Shown: piece after piece, positions 44,547 through 53,157 of the stretch | How positions within the stretch are numbered: the first letter of the stretch is position 1 | Layout of the letters: each line of letters starts with the position of its first letter | Source of the DNA: Roseburia_D sp964388945 | GTDB taxonomy: Bacteria > Bacillota > Clostridia > Lachnospirales > Lachnospiraceae | NCBI GenBank assembly: GCA_964388945.1 | Contig: CAYMCM010000002.1 | Location: 18,172-82,171, forward strand | DNA length: 64,000 bases | Reading direction: 5' to 3' | Translations under genes and position numbers: made by a program | Notes under the pieces: model-generated | What the model saw: the letters and a program-made list of their open reading frames with translations, nothing else | Databases searched by the model: none | Told to the model about the DNA's origin: nothing

Positions 44547-45822
44547 TACATTATATCTGGAATGTTTTTCCGGTATCAGCGGAGACATGATGGTCGCGGC
44601 ACTTCTTGATCTTGGCGCAGATATAAACGTTTTAAAAAGGGCGCTGGATAGTCTGGAAATTTTGGGATTTCAGATCAGGATAAGCCGTGTGACGAAAGCG
44701 GGGCTGGATGTCTGCGATTTTGATGTCCTCTTGGATGATGCACATGAAAATCATGATCATGATATGGAGTATCTGTTTGGAAAAGCAAAATCGCATCATG
44801 CGCATGATGTAAAAAAAGAGCATCATCATGAGCACCGTGGGCTTGCAGAGATCCTTTCGATCATTGACAGGGCGGACATGACAGAGCGGGCGAAGATGAC
44901 AGCCAAAAAAATTTTTTCGATCCTTGCACAAGCGGAAGCAAAGGCACACGGCACGACCGTGGAAAAAGTGCATTTCCATGAGGTCGGTGCGTTGGATTCA
45001 ATCGTAGATATTCTCTCGGTCAGCGTCTGTCTGGATGATCTTGGGATCACAAGAGCGGTGATTCCGGTGCTTTATGAGGGAACAGGGCAGATACACTGTG
45101 CACACGGGATACTCCCTGTTCCGGTTCCGGCAGTAGCAAATATTGCTGCGGCATATCAGATCCCACTTAAGATCACGGATGTGTCAGGCGAGTTAGTTAC
45201 TCCTACCGGAGCAGCAATAACAGCGGCAATCCGGACGGATGAAAAGCTTCCGGAACAGTTTACGGTAAAAAGGATCGGTATGGGCGCGGGAAAACGTACC
45301 TATGAGCAGCCGAGTATTTTGCGGGCAATGCTGATTGAACCGCAGGCAGCGGAGAAAAACAAAGAAAGTGACGTTATTTACAAATTAGAGAGTAATATTG
45401 ACGATTGTACCGGAGAAGCACTTGGCTATGTGTCAGACCGTCTGTTTGCTGCGGGTGCGCTGGATGTACATTATATACCGGTTTATATGAAAAAGAACCG
45501 TCCGGGTTATCAGCTTGATGTTTTATGCAATCAGGCAGATATTGAAAAGATGGAAGAGATCATTTTTTCAGAGACGACTACGATCGGAATCCGTCACCAG
45601 AAAATAGAGCGCAGCATTTTAAAGCGGCAGGTGGAGTCAGTGCAGACGGTTTATGGAGAAATATTATGTAAAGTCTGTGTTTGTCCGGATGGAAGCCGGA
45701 GATACTATCCGGAGTATGAAAGTGTGGTCAAGGCATGCAGGGCGCAGGCGCGATCTTTTCAGGAAGTATACCGGGCGGTACTTTCGGCGGCAGGAATGAT
45801 GGAAGATACGAAAGAAAAATAA
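44536..45822 (+). CDS. larC: Nickel insertion protein LarC
   Basis: 428 residues. LarC inserts nickel into the pincer nucleotide using CTP. It starts YLECFSGISGDMMVAALLDL, the family signature. A His-rich stretch at 70-100 (10 His, with HHAHDVKKEHHHEH) probably stores or guides nickel. The C-terminal half has SNIDDCTGEALGYVSDRLF. In Lactobacillus plantarum the gene is split and needs ribosomal frameshifting; here it is one continuous frame. Overlaps larB. Confidence 0.95.
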   Translation: MKHNTLYLECFSGISGDMMVAALLDLGADINVLKRALDSLEILGFQIRISRVTKAGLDVCDFDVLLDDAHENHDHDMEYLFGKAKSHHAHDVKKEHHHEHRGLAEILSIIDRADMTERAKMTAKKIFSILAQAEAKAHGTTVEKVHFHEVGALDSIVDILSVSVCLDDLGITRAVIPVLYEGTGQIHCAHGILPVPVPAVANIAAAYQIPLKITDVSGELVTPTGAAITAAIRTDEKLPEQFTVKRIGMGAGKRTYEQPSILRAMLIEPQAAEKNKESDVIYKLESNIDDCTGEALGYVSDRLFAAGALDVHYIPVYMKKNRPGYQLDVLCNQADIEKMEEIIFSETTTIGIRHQKIERSILKRQVESVQTVYGEILCKVCVCPDGSRRYYPEYESVVKACRAQARSFQEVYRAVLSAAGMMEDTKEK

Positions 45823-45844
45823 GAGTAATAGGATGAGGAAGAAT

Positions 45845-46738
45845 ATGCAGAAACTATATTTGATTGACAGTGAAAACGTAAATGACGCATGGGTGGATCT
45901 TTTGCCGGTTTTGGAATGCGGGGACGGCATCACGGTATTTTATACGGATAAGAGTCCGCATATGTGTTATCAGCATGTGATCGCATTGCTTGAAAAAGAG
46001 GGAGAGATCCGGTTTATCAAATGCTTTGAAGGAAATAATGCGCTTGATTTTCAGTTGGTATCAGAGCTTGGTTATATGCTCTGTGATATGCCGGACTGTG
46101 AATACATTATTGTTTCCAATGATACCGGTTTTGACGCGATCGTAAAATACTGGGAGAAGCGTGGAAAGAAAGTAAGCCGCATCAAGGGCAGAGACTGTCG
46201 GTTAGAAGCGAAAAAATGCAGTGAAGCGCAGCAGCCGGTTTATGAGGAGACAGAAGGAACCGTTGTGTTTGAAGCGGAAGAAGGTGAGACTCTGCTCGCA
46301 TCCTGTGATACAGAGTCGGTGAATCTATGTATACCGGGCAAAACATTGAAAGAAACGGAATTTATCTTAAATATGTTAAAAGTCATCAGTTTACATAAAA
46401 TGTCGCTTTTTCATAATGCACTGACCTGTATGTTTGAGCAAAAGACAGGGGATGAGATCTATGCATATATTAAAGAGCATCGTGCGGATTATATGGCTGC
46501 ACCGGGGGAATATATTTCAAAGAAAAAAGAACGCGAACGTTATTATATCGGGCTGGCACTTTTAAATAGCGGTCTGCCGCAGGAGAGAGCACAGGAACTG
46601 CACAAGATCTTATACAGTATTCCCAAAAAGGAGTTAAAAGCACTGAATAACGCGATCATTAAGAAGTATGGCAGAGAAGAAGGCGCAAAATATTATGCGG
46701 TGTTAAAGAAGCATTTGAAAGTGATCGGAAAGCTGTAA
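45845..46738 (+). CDS. NYN/PIN-like putative ribonuclease
   Basis: 297 residues. N-terminal half (1-115) resembles PIN/NYN nuclease folds: KLYLIDSENVNDAWVDLL with a first acidic pair, ALDFQLVSELGYM with Asp, and YIIVSNDTGFDAIVKYW with two Asp, spaced as in metal-dependent PIN active sites. The C-terminal part (about 165-297) is helical, basic and of unknown fold. GAGGAAGAAT precedes the ATG at 45845. Gene lies 22 bp after larC and 99 bp before the alpha-xylosidase, with no functional link I can see. Nuclease activity is inference. Confidence 0.65.
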   Translation: MQKLYLIDSENVNDAWVDLLPVLECGDGITVFYTDKSPHMCYQHVIALLEKEGEIRFIKCFEGNNALDFQLVSELGYMLCDMPDCEYIIVSNDTGFDAIVKYWEKRGKKVSRIKGRDCRLEAKKCSEAQQPVYEETEGTVVFEAEEGETLLASCDTESVNLCIPGKTLKETEFILNMLKVISLHKMSLFHNALTCMFEQKTGDEIYAYIKEHRADYMAAPGEYISKKKERERYYIGLALLNSGLPQERAQELHKILYSIPKKELKALNNAIIKKYGREEGAKYYAVLKKHLKVIGKL

Positions 46739-46837
46739 GAGCAGATTTGTTAATCGGAATCGTTGGAACGGGTTTGGAAGATACCGTAAATGAAGTTGAG
46801 AGCGGCAACAAAGAAAAAGTGTGGGAGGATTACACAG

Positions 46838-49171
46838 ATGAAATTTGGAAATGGATGCTGGTTACAGAAAGAAGGATGCGAGTGCTTTGCACCGCAGCAG
46901 GTTTATTTTGTAAAAACAGAGCCGAAGAAAGTGACGTTATGTGCACCGACCGGACGGATCAATCATCGCGGAGATACACTTGGAGGAATCGTGCTGACGA
47001 TTGAGATCACATCTCCGATGCCGGAAGTGATCCGAGTGAAAACGAGTCATCACCTTGGTGTCCGGAAAAAAGGACCGGATTTTGAATTAGATATAGAAGA
47101 AAATGTGGATCTGGATGTGACAGAGGATGATGAAAAGATCCGTATTGCAAGCGGAAGCCTTGCTCTTGTCATCACGAAGGAATATTGGAGCATGACCTAT
47201 GAGCGCAATGGCGAAGTTCTTACCAAGAGCAGCGGCAGAGATCTTGCGTTTATGAAAACAGACTGGAAAGGTTTTGCTTACGATAAAGGCGGCGCGGATG
47301 CCTATATGCGTCAGGAACTCGGACTTTCCGTAGGAGAGCTGGTATACGGCATGGGTGAACGCTTTACGGCGTTTACGAAGAACGGACAGAGTGTGGATAT
47401 CTGGAATGAAGATGGTGGCACGAGTACCTATCAGTCTTATAAGAATATTCCGTTCTATTTGACAAACCGCGGCTATGGAGTATTTGTAAATCATCCGGAG
47501 AAGGTTTCTTTTGAAGTCGGAACCGAACAGGTTTCTAAGGTAGAATTTTCCGTGCCGGGAGAAAATATGGAGTATTTTCTGATCAATGGACCGACGATGA
47601 AAGAAGTATTAGAGCGTTACACTTCACTGACCGGAAAACCGTCACTTCCGCCGCAGTGGACATTCGGACTCTGGCTGTCGACTTCCTTTACGACCAATTA
47701 TGATGAAAAGACAGTTATGAGTTTTATAGATGGCATGGAAGAATGCGGAATTCCGCTTCAGGTATTTCATTTTGACTGCTTTTGGATGAAAGATTTCCAT
47801 TGGAGCGACTTTGTATGGGATAGCCGGGTATTTCCCGATCCGAAGGGAATGCTTTCCAGAATCAAAGAAAAAGGGTTAAAAGTGTGTGTATGGATCAATT
47901 CCTATATCGCACAGGAATCCTGTCTGTTTGCTGAGGGTGTGGAAAAGGGATATTTTGTAAAACGCACCAATGGGGATGTATGGCAGTGGGATATGTGGCA
48001 GCCGGGTATGGCACTTGTGGATTTTACAAACCCTGCGGCGTGCAAGTGGTTTCAGGATAAACTGGAAGTCCTGCTTGATATGGGTGTGGACTGCTTTAAG
48101 ACCGATTTCGGTGAGCGTATTCCGACCGAGGATGTGGTTTACTATGACGGTTCCGATCCGGTAAAAATGCATAACTACTATACATACCTTTACAACAAGA
48201 CAGTTTACGAACTGTTGCAGCGCAAGAGAGGCAAGGATGACGCAGTGCTGTTTGCAAGATCCGCAACTGCAGGCGGACAGAAGTTCCCGGTACACTGGGG
48301 CGGTGACTGTTGGTCAAATTATGAGGCAATGGCAGAGAGTATGCGCGGTGGACTTTCCCTTACGATGTCCGGTTTCGGTTACTGGAGTCATGATATCGGA
48401 GGATTTGAAGATACTTCCACGCCGGATGTTTACAAGCGTTGGGCGGCATTCGGACTTTTATCTACACACAGCCGTTTCCACGGAAGCACTTCTTACCGTG
48501 TGCCGTGGGCGTATGATGATGAGGCGGTAGATGTTGTTCGTTTCTTTACCAAATTGAAACTGTCCCTGACACCGTATTTATACAGCAGTGCGGTAAGAAC
48601 TTCCCGCACCGGTGTTCCGATGATGCGCAGTATGGTTCTTGAATTTGAGAATGATCCGGTATGTCAGTATCTCGACAGACAGTATATGCTCGGTGACAGT
48701 CTTTTAGCAGCTCCGATCTTCAATGACAGAGGGGAAGCGTATTATTATCTGCCGGAAGGAACCTGGACGAATTACCTGACTGGAGAGATCGCAGAGGGCG
48801 GTGTATGGAGAAAAGAGCATCATGATTATATGTCCATTCCGCTTTGGGTGCGTGAAAACACAATACTGCCGGTAAATTATGGGTTAAAGCATGCGGCAGA
48901 TTCTTATAAAGAAGGACTGGAATTAAAAGTGATCGGTTTAAAAGATCAGGCAGAGACGACCGTATACGAAGATCAGAAAGAAATTTTACAGGTAACTGTT
49001 ACAAAGGATGCTGGAAAGATTTCGGTTAAGGCAGCCGGCGATCAGGCATTTACGATTCGTTTCGTAAACTGCGTGATAAAGAGTGCGCAGGGAGCAGAAC
49101 TGATACAAAATGGCGCGGACAGCATGGTCACTGTGACAGATCCATCCAAAGAAGTGATCTGTGATTTGTAA
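46838..49171 (+). CDS. yicI: GH31 alpha-xylosidase (YicI-like)
   Basis: 777 residues (YicI has 772). N-terminal beta-sandwich, then the GH31 barrel with nucleophile Asp423 in CFKTDFGERIP, acid/base Asp490 in VHWGGDCWSNYEAM, and the C-terminal beta domains. The motif KTDFGE with the following I distinguishes alpha-xylosidases from many alpha-glucosidases. It removes alpha-xylose from xyloglucan oligosaccharides (isoprimeverose). No signal peptide. GGGAGGA lies nine bases before the ATG; the longer frame from 46790 has no homology. No other xyloglucan gene is adjacent. Confidence 0.93.
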   Translation: MKFGNGCWLQKEGCECFAPQQVYFVKTEPKKVTLCAPTGRINHRGDTLGGIVLTIEITSPMPEVIRVKTSHHLGVRKKGPDFELDIEENVDLDVTEDDEKIRIASGSLALVITKEYWSMTYERNGEVLTKSSGRDLAFMKTDWKGFAYDKGGADAYMRQELGLSVGELVYGMGERFTAFTKNGQSVDIWNEDGGTSTYQSYKNIPFYLTNRGYGVFVNHPEKVSFEVGTEQVSKVEFSVPGENMEYFLINGPTMKEVLERYTSLTGKPSLPPQWTFGLWLSTSFTTNYDEKTVMSFIDGMEECGIPLQVFHFDCFWMKDFHWSDFVWDSRVFPDPKGMLSRIKEKGLKVCVWINSYIAQESCLFAEGVEKGYFVKRTNGDVWQWDMWQPGMALVDFTNPAACKWFQDKLEVLLDMGVDCFKTDFGERIPTEDVVYYDGSDPVKMHNYYTYLYNKTVYELLQRKRGKDDAVLFARSATAGGQKFPVHWGGDCWSNYEAMAESMRGGLSLTMSGFGYWSHDIGGFEDTSTPDVYKRWAAFGLLSTHSRFHGSTSYRVPWAYDDEAVDVVRFFTKLKLSLTPYLYSSAVRTSRTGVPMMRSMVLEFENDPVCQYLDRQYMLGDSLLAAPIFNDRGEAYYYLPEGTWTNYLTGEIAEGGVWRKEHHDYMSIPLWVRENTILPVNYGLKHAADSYKEGLELKVIGLKDQAETTVYEDQKEILQVTVTKDAGKISVKAAGDQAFTIRFVNCVIKSAQGAELIQNGADSMVTVTDPSKEVICDL

Positions 49172-49204
49172 GAAGAAAAGAAGGCAAAGCAAGGAGGAAA
49201 CGGA

Positions 49205-49237
49205 ATGAAGGAACAGATTGAGATCTTTCATATGTAA
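49205..49237 (+). other. 10-codon open frame with a strong ribosome site
   Basis: AAGGAGGAAACGG precedes ATG at 49205, which reads MKEQIEIFHM and stops. The ribosome site is as good as any in the window. It may be the stump of a gene deleted after the alpha-xylosidase, or a leader peptide; no attenuator-like structure follows. The rest of 49238-49339 is AT-rich and probably holds the promoter of the coat-protein gene. Confidence 0.4.
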
Positions 49238-49339
49238 TATGATTGATTTAACCTAAGATTTTGTTGGAATAAAAAAGAAATTTCTGCTCATACTAGGTTT
49301 GAAAACAAATACATCAGATTTATGTGAGGAGAAAGAAAT

Positions 49340-49798
49340 ATGGTTTTAACAGAAAAAGAAATGAATGTAATCAGAGATCTGCAGACGCAGGAACAGAGCT
49401 GTGTGGAGAAGTATGAAAAATACGGTGCACAGGCAAAAGATCCTGAGTTGAAAAATCTTTTTGGCCGTCTGCAGAAAGAGGAACAAAAACATCTGGATTC
49501 TCTGGGACAGGTGTTGAATGGACAGGTTCCGTCCAGTGACTGCAATGACTCTGACGGAAAGGATTATCAGCCAAAGGCATCCTATACACAGCTTGGAAAT
49601 CCGGAAGACAAAAAGTCTGACTGCTTTCTTGCGACAGACTGTATCGGAACAGAAAAGATGGTATCTTCCGAGTACAACACGAACGTGTTCAACTTCGGAG
49701 ATTCTGACTTAAGAAAACTTTTGGCAGACATCCAGATCGAGGAGCAGAATCATGCGGAAATGCTTTATAAATACAAACAGGTAAACGGCATGTCATAG
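49340..49798 (+). CDS. CotF-like spore coat/ferritin-like protein
   Basis: 152 residues. Helical, with two blocks that match the coat protein CotF family fold: TEKEMNVIRDLQTQEQSCVE and LADIQIEEQNHAEMLYKYK, each with Glu/His as in a ferritin-like four-helix bundle. The middle (about 65-100) is polar and includes Cys. Usually found in the coat of Firmicute spores. It has its own ribosome site (GAGGAGAAAG) and terminator, so it is a single-gene unit. Confidence 0.82.
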   Translation: MVLTEKEMNVIRDLQTQEQSCVEKYEKYGAQAKDPELKNLFGRLQKEEQKHLDSLGQVLNGQVPSSDCNDSDGKDYQPKASYTQLGNPEDKKSDCFLATDCIGTEKMVSSEYNTNVFNFGDSDLRKLLADIQIEEQNHAEMLYKYKQVNGMS

Positions 49799-49814
49799 GT
49801 TACAATTTATTGGG

Positions 49815-49870
49815 AATGCCCCGGATAGGGTTTTGATTAAAATATCAAAGTGCTGTCTGGGGTATTTTTT
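49815..49870 (+). terminator. Terminator of the coat-protein gene
   Basis: AATGCCCCGGATAG pairs with CTGTCTGGGGTATT (two mismatches or wobbles) and is followed by TTTT. The remaining 49871-50129 contains no gene that I can support; a TATAGT near 50090 might be a promoter element for larE. Confidence 0.75.
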
Positions 49871-50129
49871 ATTCTGTCCTGGGAAAAGTGATGGAACAAG
49901 TCGGAATAGGTAACTTTCTAATTTGCTGAGACTTTAACGTGTGGAGTATTCCGGGTTAAAAATGCGGAAAGTCAGCGGCTGTTGTTTGTACATCCAGTAT
50001 ATCAGAAGTTTTGCGGGTATCACAATATATATTTATACAGGGGTAGAAATTCATTTTAAATCCAGTGTGTAAATCCGGATAAGAATGTGATATAGTATCT
50101 GTAAGCATTTTGACATGAGGGGCGTGCAG

Positions 50130-50984
50130 ATGGATCTTTTACATCAAAAATATCAGACTTTACAAAATTATTTAAAAGAGCTCGGCAGTGTGGCAGTCGC
50201 CTTTTCTGGCGGAGTGGACTCGACGCTTCTGTTAAAGGCGGCACTTGATGCGTTAGGCAGTGAACATGTGATCGCAGTCACGGCATCCTCTTGTTCTTTT
50301 CCGAAAAGGGAATTGAATGAAGCAAAGGATTTCTGCAAAAAGTGTCATGTCCGGCAGATTATCTGTCAGTCCGGGGAACTGGACATTGTGGGATTTAGGG
50401 AAAATCCAAAGAACCGCTGTTATCTCTGTAAGCGTGAGCTGTTCGGGAAGATCTTGCAGATCGCGGCAGAGAATAAGATAAAAGCAGTGGCGGAAGGATC
50501 GAATATGGATGACAATGGAGATTATCGTCCGGGACTTGCCGCGGTCAGTGAGCTTGGGATTAAAAGTCCGCTGCGCCATGCGAAGCTCTATAAAGAGGAG
50601 ATCCGTGAATTGTCAAAGGAACTTGGACTTCCGACATGGGACAAGCAGTCGTTTGCCTGTCTTTCGTCCAGGTTTGTGTATGGAGAGACCATAAGTGAAG
50701 AAAAGCTTGGCATGGTGGATGCGGCAGAGCAGCTGCTTTTAGATCTTGGATTTCATCAGGTGCGTGTGCGCATTCACGGAAATGAGAGCGGTCTGATCGC
50801 ACGCATTGAAATTCTTCCAGAGGAATTTTCCCGGCTGCTCGAAGAAAACCTTCGTACACAGATTTATGATTATCTGAAAAAACTGGGATTTTCCTATATT
50901 ACGATGGATCTGTTGGGCTATCGCACCGGCAGCATGAATGAGACAATCGATACAAAAACAAAAAACAGGAGTAGATCATGTTAA
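50130..50984 (+). CDS. larE: Sulfur transferase LarE for the nickel-pincer cofactor
   Basis: 284 residues; start at 50130 behind GAGGGG. N-terminal PP-loop ATPase AVAFSGGVDSTLLL activates the LarB product by adenylation, then sulfur is inserted. Cysteines: C97 and C100 in NRCYLCKREL, and C177 in SFACLSSRF, which aligns with the sacrificial Cys176 of Lactobacillus plantarum LarE. Three cysteines in this order are found in the [4Fe-4S]-cluster type of LarE (as in Thermotoga maritima), which works catalytically. Overlaps tcdA by 7 bp. Confidence 0.95.
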   Translation: MDLLHQKYQTLQNYLKELGSVAVAFSGGVDSTLLLKAALDALGSEHVIAVTASSCSFPKRELNEAKDFCKKCHVRQIICQSGELDIVGFRENPKNRCYLCKRELFGKILQIAAENKIKAVAEGSNMDDNGDYRPGLAAVSELGIKSPLRHAKLYKEEIRELSKELGLPTWDKQSFACLSSRFVYGETISEEKLGMVDAAEQLLLDLGFHQVRVRIHGNESGLIARIEILPEEFSRLLEENLRTQIYDYLKKLGFSYITMDLLGYRTGSMNETIDTKTKNRSRSC

Positions 50985-51745
50985 ATCAATTTTCAAGAAC
51001 CCAGCTTTTACTGGGTAAGGATAATATGGAGCGTTTGGCGCAGGCAAAGGTTGCAATCTTTGGCATCGGCGGAGTCGGTGGATATGTGGCGGAGGCACTG
51101 GTAAGAAGCGGTGTTGGTTCTTTCGTTCTCGTGGACGATGATAAGGTCTGCCTTACCAATTTAAACCGCCAGATCATTGCGACACGAAAAACGGTTGGAA
51201 AATATAAGGTAGATGTGATGCGTGACCGTATTTTAGAGATCAATCCGGATGCCAAAGTGGAGGTAAGAAAGTGCTTCTATCTGCCGGAAAATGCGGATGA
51301 ATTTGACTTTACGGAATATTCCTATGTCGTGGATGCAGTAGATACCGTGACCGCAAAGCTTGAGATCATCATGCGTGCGAAAGAGAGCGGGGTTTTGGTT
51401 ATCAGCAGTATGGGAGCTGGAAACAAGCTTGATCCGACACAGTTTCAGGTAGCTGACATTTATAAAACGAGTATGTGCCCACTGGCGAAAGTCATGCGCC
51501 GGGAATTAAAAAAGCGCGGTGTGAAAAAATTAAAAGTGGTTTATTCGACGGAGCAGCCGACCAGACCACTGGATGATATGAGTGTAAGCTGTCGAACAAA
51601 CTGCATCTGTCCGCCGGGAGCAGAACATAAGTGTACCGAGCGCCGTGATATTCCGGGCAGTGTGGCGTTTGTGCCGTCAGTTGCGGGATTGATACTTGCG
51701 GGTGAGGTCGTGAAAGACCTGACGATCAAAAGAAAAACAGAATAA
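50978..51745 (+). CDS. tcdA: tRNA threonylcarbamoyladenosine dehydratase
   Basis: 255 residues, ThiF/MoeB/E1-like. The nucleotide loop is IFGIGGVGGYVAEALVRSGVG, shortened here to its first motif FGIGGVGGYVAEAL; DDDKVCLTNLNRQI follows. It cyclises t6A37 in tRNA to ct6A with ATP. C-terminal CICPPGAEHKCTERRDIPGS includes Cys pairs also seen in E. coli TcdA (CsdL). In E. coli it works with the sulfur donor CsdA/CsdE. Start overlaps the larE stop, so the two are translationally coupled. Confidence 0.93.
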   Translation: MLNQFSRTQLLLGKDNMERLAQAKVAIFGIGGVGGYVAEALVRSGVGSFVLVDDDKVCLTNLNRQIIATRKTVGKYKVDVMRDRILEINPDAKVEVRKCFYLPENADEFDFTEYSYVVDAVDTVTAKLEIIMRAKESGVLVISSMGAGNKLDPTQFQVADIYKTSMCPLAKVMRRELKKRGVKKLKVVYSTEQPTRPLDDMSVSCRTNCICPPGAEHKCTERRDIPGSVAFVPSVAGLILAGEVVKDLTIKRKTE

Positions 51746-51805
51746 ATAGCACTTGAAAAATATATAAACCCTGTGATAAAGTATGTTAGTGGAGGTATGT
51801 GTAAT

Positions 51806-52237
51806 ATGAAAATATCGACAAAAGGTCGTTACGCAATCCGCGTAATGATAGATCTTGCAGAACACAACACAGGAGAATTTATTCCGCTCATGGATATCGC
51901 GGGAAGACAGGAAATATCGGAAAAATATCTGGAATCTATTGTATCGGTTTTAAGCAAAAATGATCTGCTTATTTCCCTGCGTGGAAAGGGCGGCGGATAT
52001 AAGCTGGCAAGACAGCCGCAGGAATATAAGATTGGAGATATTCTGCGGCTCACAGAAGGTTCGTTTGCTCCGGTCGCGTGTCTGGAGAAAAAGCCGAATC
52101 ACTGTACACGCGCGGTTGGATGTAAGACGCTTCAGATGTGGGAAGGTTTCCAGAAAGTGATGGAGGATTATTTCGACAATATTACGGTTGCAGATCTAAT
52201 CAATGATGATCAGGGTGCGGATAACTATGTGATCTAA
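51806..52237 (+). CDS. Rrf2-family regulator (IscR-like)
   Basis: 143 residues, winged helix: KISTKGRYAIRVMIDLA opens the family, LLISLRGKGGGYKLARQPQE is the wing. Three cysteines spaced C-x7-C-x5-C (CLEKK..HCTRAVGC) probably hold an Fe-S cluster, as in IscR (C-x5-C-x5-C). Start at 51806 with GGAGG ten bases upstream. It is an orphan: no iscS/iscU follows; it lies after larE-tcdA and may sense Fe-S status for neighbouring genes (inference). Confidence 0.9.
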   Translation: MKISTKGRYAIRVMIDLAEHNTGEFIPLMDIAGRQEISEKYLESIVSVLSKNDLLISLRGKGGGYKLARQPQEYKIGDILRLTEGSFAPVACLEKKPNHCTRAVGCKTLQMWEGFQKVMEDYFDNITVADLINDDQGADNYVI

Positions 52238-52243
52238 GGGCGG

Positions 52244-52445
52244 ATGAAACGTATGGATTATAAAATAAGAGTAATGGCACAGAGTGAGATATCCGTTTGA
52301 GATGACTTTTTGTATGAAGCCATATTTATTCCGGAAGGAATGGAGTCGTATCATGAATGATTACGGGCATATTGATGACGCGACGCCATCCCTTGCCATT
52401 TCTCTGTATAAAGAATACTATGGTATGCAGATTGTAACAGATTAA
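52244..52445 (+). pseudogene. GNAT acetyltransferase remnant
   Basis: Pieces of a GNAT enzyme remain: MKRMDYKIRVMAQSE, a stop, DDFLYEAIFIPEGMESYH in the same frame, then in another frame GHIDDATPSLAISLYKEYYG, which matches the region before the acetyl-CoA loop of a GNAT subgroup. The usual 150-residue protein has been reduced to about 65 codons with stops, frameshift and internal loss. It follows the Rrf2 gene by 6 bp and probably was co-transcribed with it. Confidence 0.65.
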
Positions 52446-52448
52446 AAG

Positions 52449-52505
52449 AAAAAGTACCGGTATTTCATTGCTCCGGCAAGGGAGCAGGAATACCGGTACT
52501 TTTTT
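52449..52505. terminator. Strong bidirectional terminator
   Basis: AAAAAGTACCGGTATT pairs with AATACCGGTACTTTTT, and inside it TGCTCC pairs with GGAGCA. It ends both the Rrf2 side (plus) and the YbaN gene (minus), whose stop codon lies in it. Confidence 0.92.
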
Positions 52506-52905
52506 AGTCTGCTTCCGGGAAAATATCGTTTTCCGTATCTTTTATAGTTTTTACAATAAAAAAGAAATAAATGATATGGCAGATCCAGACGATGGCGAGT
52601 GTAATTCGGCCAATCGGAACGGATTTCATCATAAGAAAGCCGATGCCCATAAGCAGTGAGACACTTCCGGTAATCGTAAATTTGGTGCGCAGTGTCATCC
52701 CTTTTTTCTGAACAAAGGATTCCAGATGCCTTTGATACATGGAAGTGTGTGTGAACCAGTCATATAGTTTATTGGAACTCCTTGCAAAGCAGAATACCGT
52801 CACAAGATAAAACGGAACGGTAGGAAGCATCGGAAGTGCGATTCCGATACTTCCTAGAATCAGGCAAAGAAAACCGAGTGTCAGATAGACTACTTTTCTG
52901 ATCAT
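52504..52905 (-). CDS. YbaN/DUF454 membrane protein
   Basis: 133 residues, about three to four membrane segments. LTLGFLCLILGSIGIALPMLP-like opening and TVPFYLVTVFCFARSSNKLYDWF match DUF454, a family of small inner-membrane proteins; YbaN in E. coli has no known mechanism. TTTGGAGGAT before the ATG at 52905. It lies 19 bp after the small DUF4405-like gene, in one transcript with it. Confidence 0.85.
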   Translation of the reverse strand: MIRKVVYLTLGFLCLILGSIGIALPMLPTVPFYLVTVFCFARSSNKLYDWFTHTSMYQRHLESFVQKKGMTLRTKFTITGSVSLLMGIGFLMMKSVPIGRITLAIVWICHIIYFFFIVKTIKDTENDIFPEAD

Positions 52906-52924
52906 AAAAAATCCTCCAAACTTT

Positions 52925-53128
52925 CTAGTTTTTCCGGGCACGAGGACTGCGCTTATACTGTATCATATGTATCAGGCAGGTAATGACGAGCAAAACGGAA
53001 AATCCGGCATGTGCTATTTTTAACGCAGGAACATCTGCGAACGGATGCAGCAGTACGCCAGTGACGAAAGTGACAATGACAGAAATGAAAAGTATGAGAG
53101 ATATGATTTTGCGTTTGTTGTTGTACAT
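52925..53128 (-). CDS. Small DUF4405-like two-span membrane protein
   Basis: 67 residues, two membrane segments (about 8-28 and 37-57). His residues at LHPF, IAHAGF and LIHMIQ sit near the membrane surfaces in the pattern of DUF4405, small proteins thought to bind heme as in cytochrome b. A ribosome site AAAGGAG precedes the ATG. Upstream is a DtxR-like palindrome. Heme binding and iron control are inference. Confidence 0.75.
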   Translation of the reverse strand: MYNNKRKIISLILFISVIVTFVTGVLLHPFADVPALKIAHAGFSVLLVITCLIHMIQYKRSPRARKN

Positions 53129-53157
53129 GGAAAATAAAGCTCCTTTATCAAAAATAA

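Noticed and set aside
44536..45822. Programmed frameshift in larC as in Lactobacillus plantarum
   Set aside because: The frame is continuous over 428 codons; no shift is needed.
46747..47004. 85-codon frame at the start of the alpha-xylosidase gene
   Set aside because: Lies in another frame over the N-terminus of the GH31 protein, whose own start and homology are clear.
49871..50129. Riboswitch or small RNA in the gap before larE
   Set aside because: Only weak, scattered inverted repeats; nothing matches a known riboswitch pattern such as a nickel/cobalt type.
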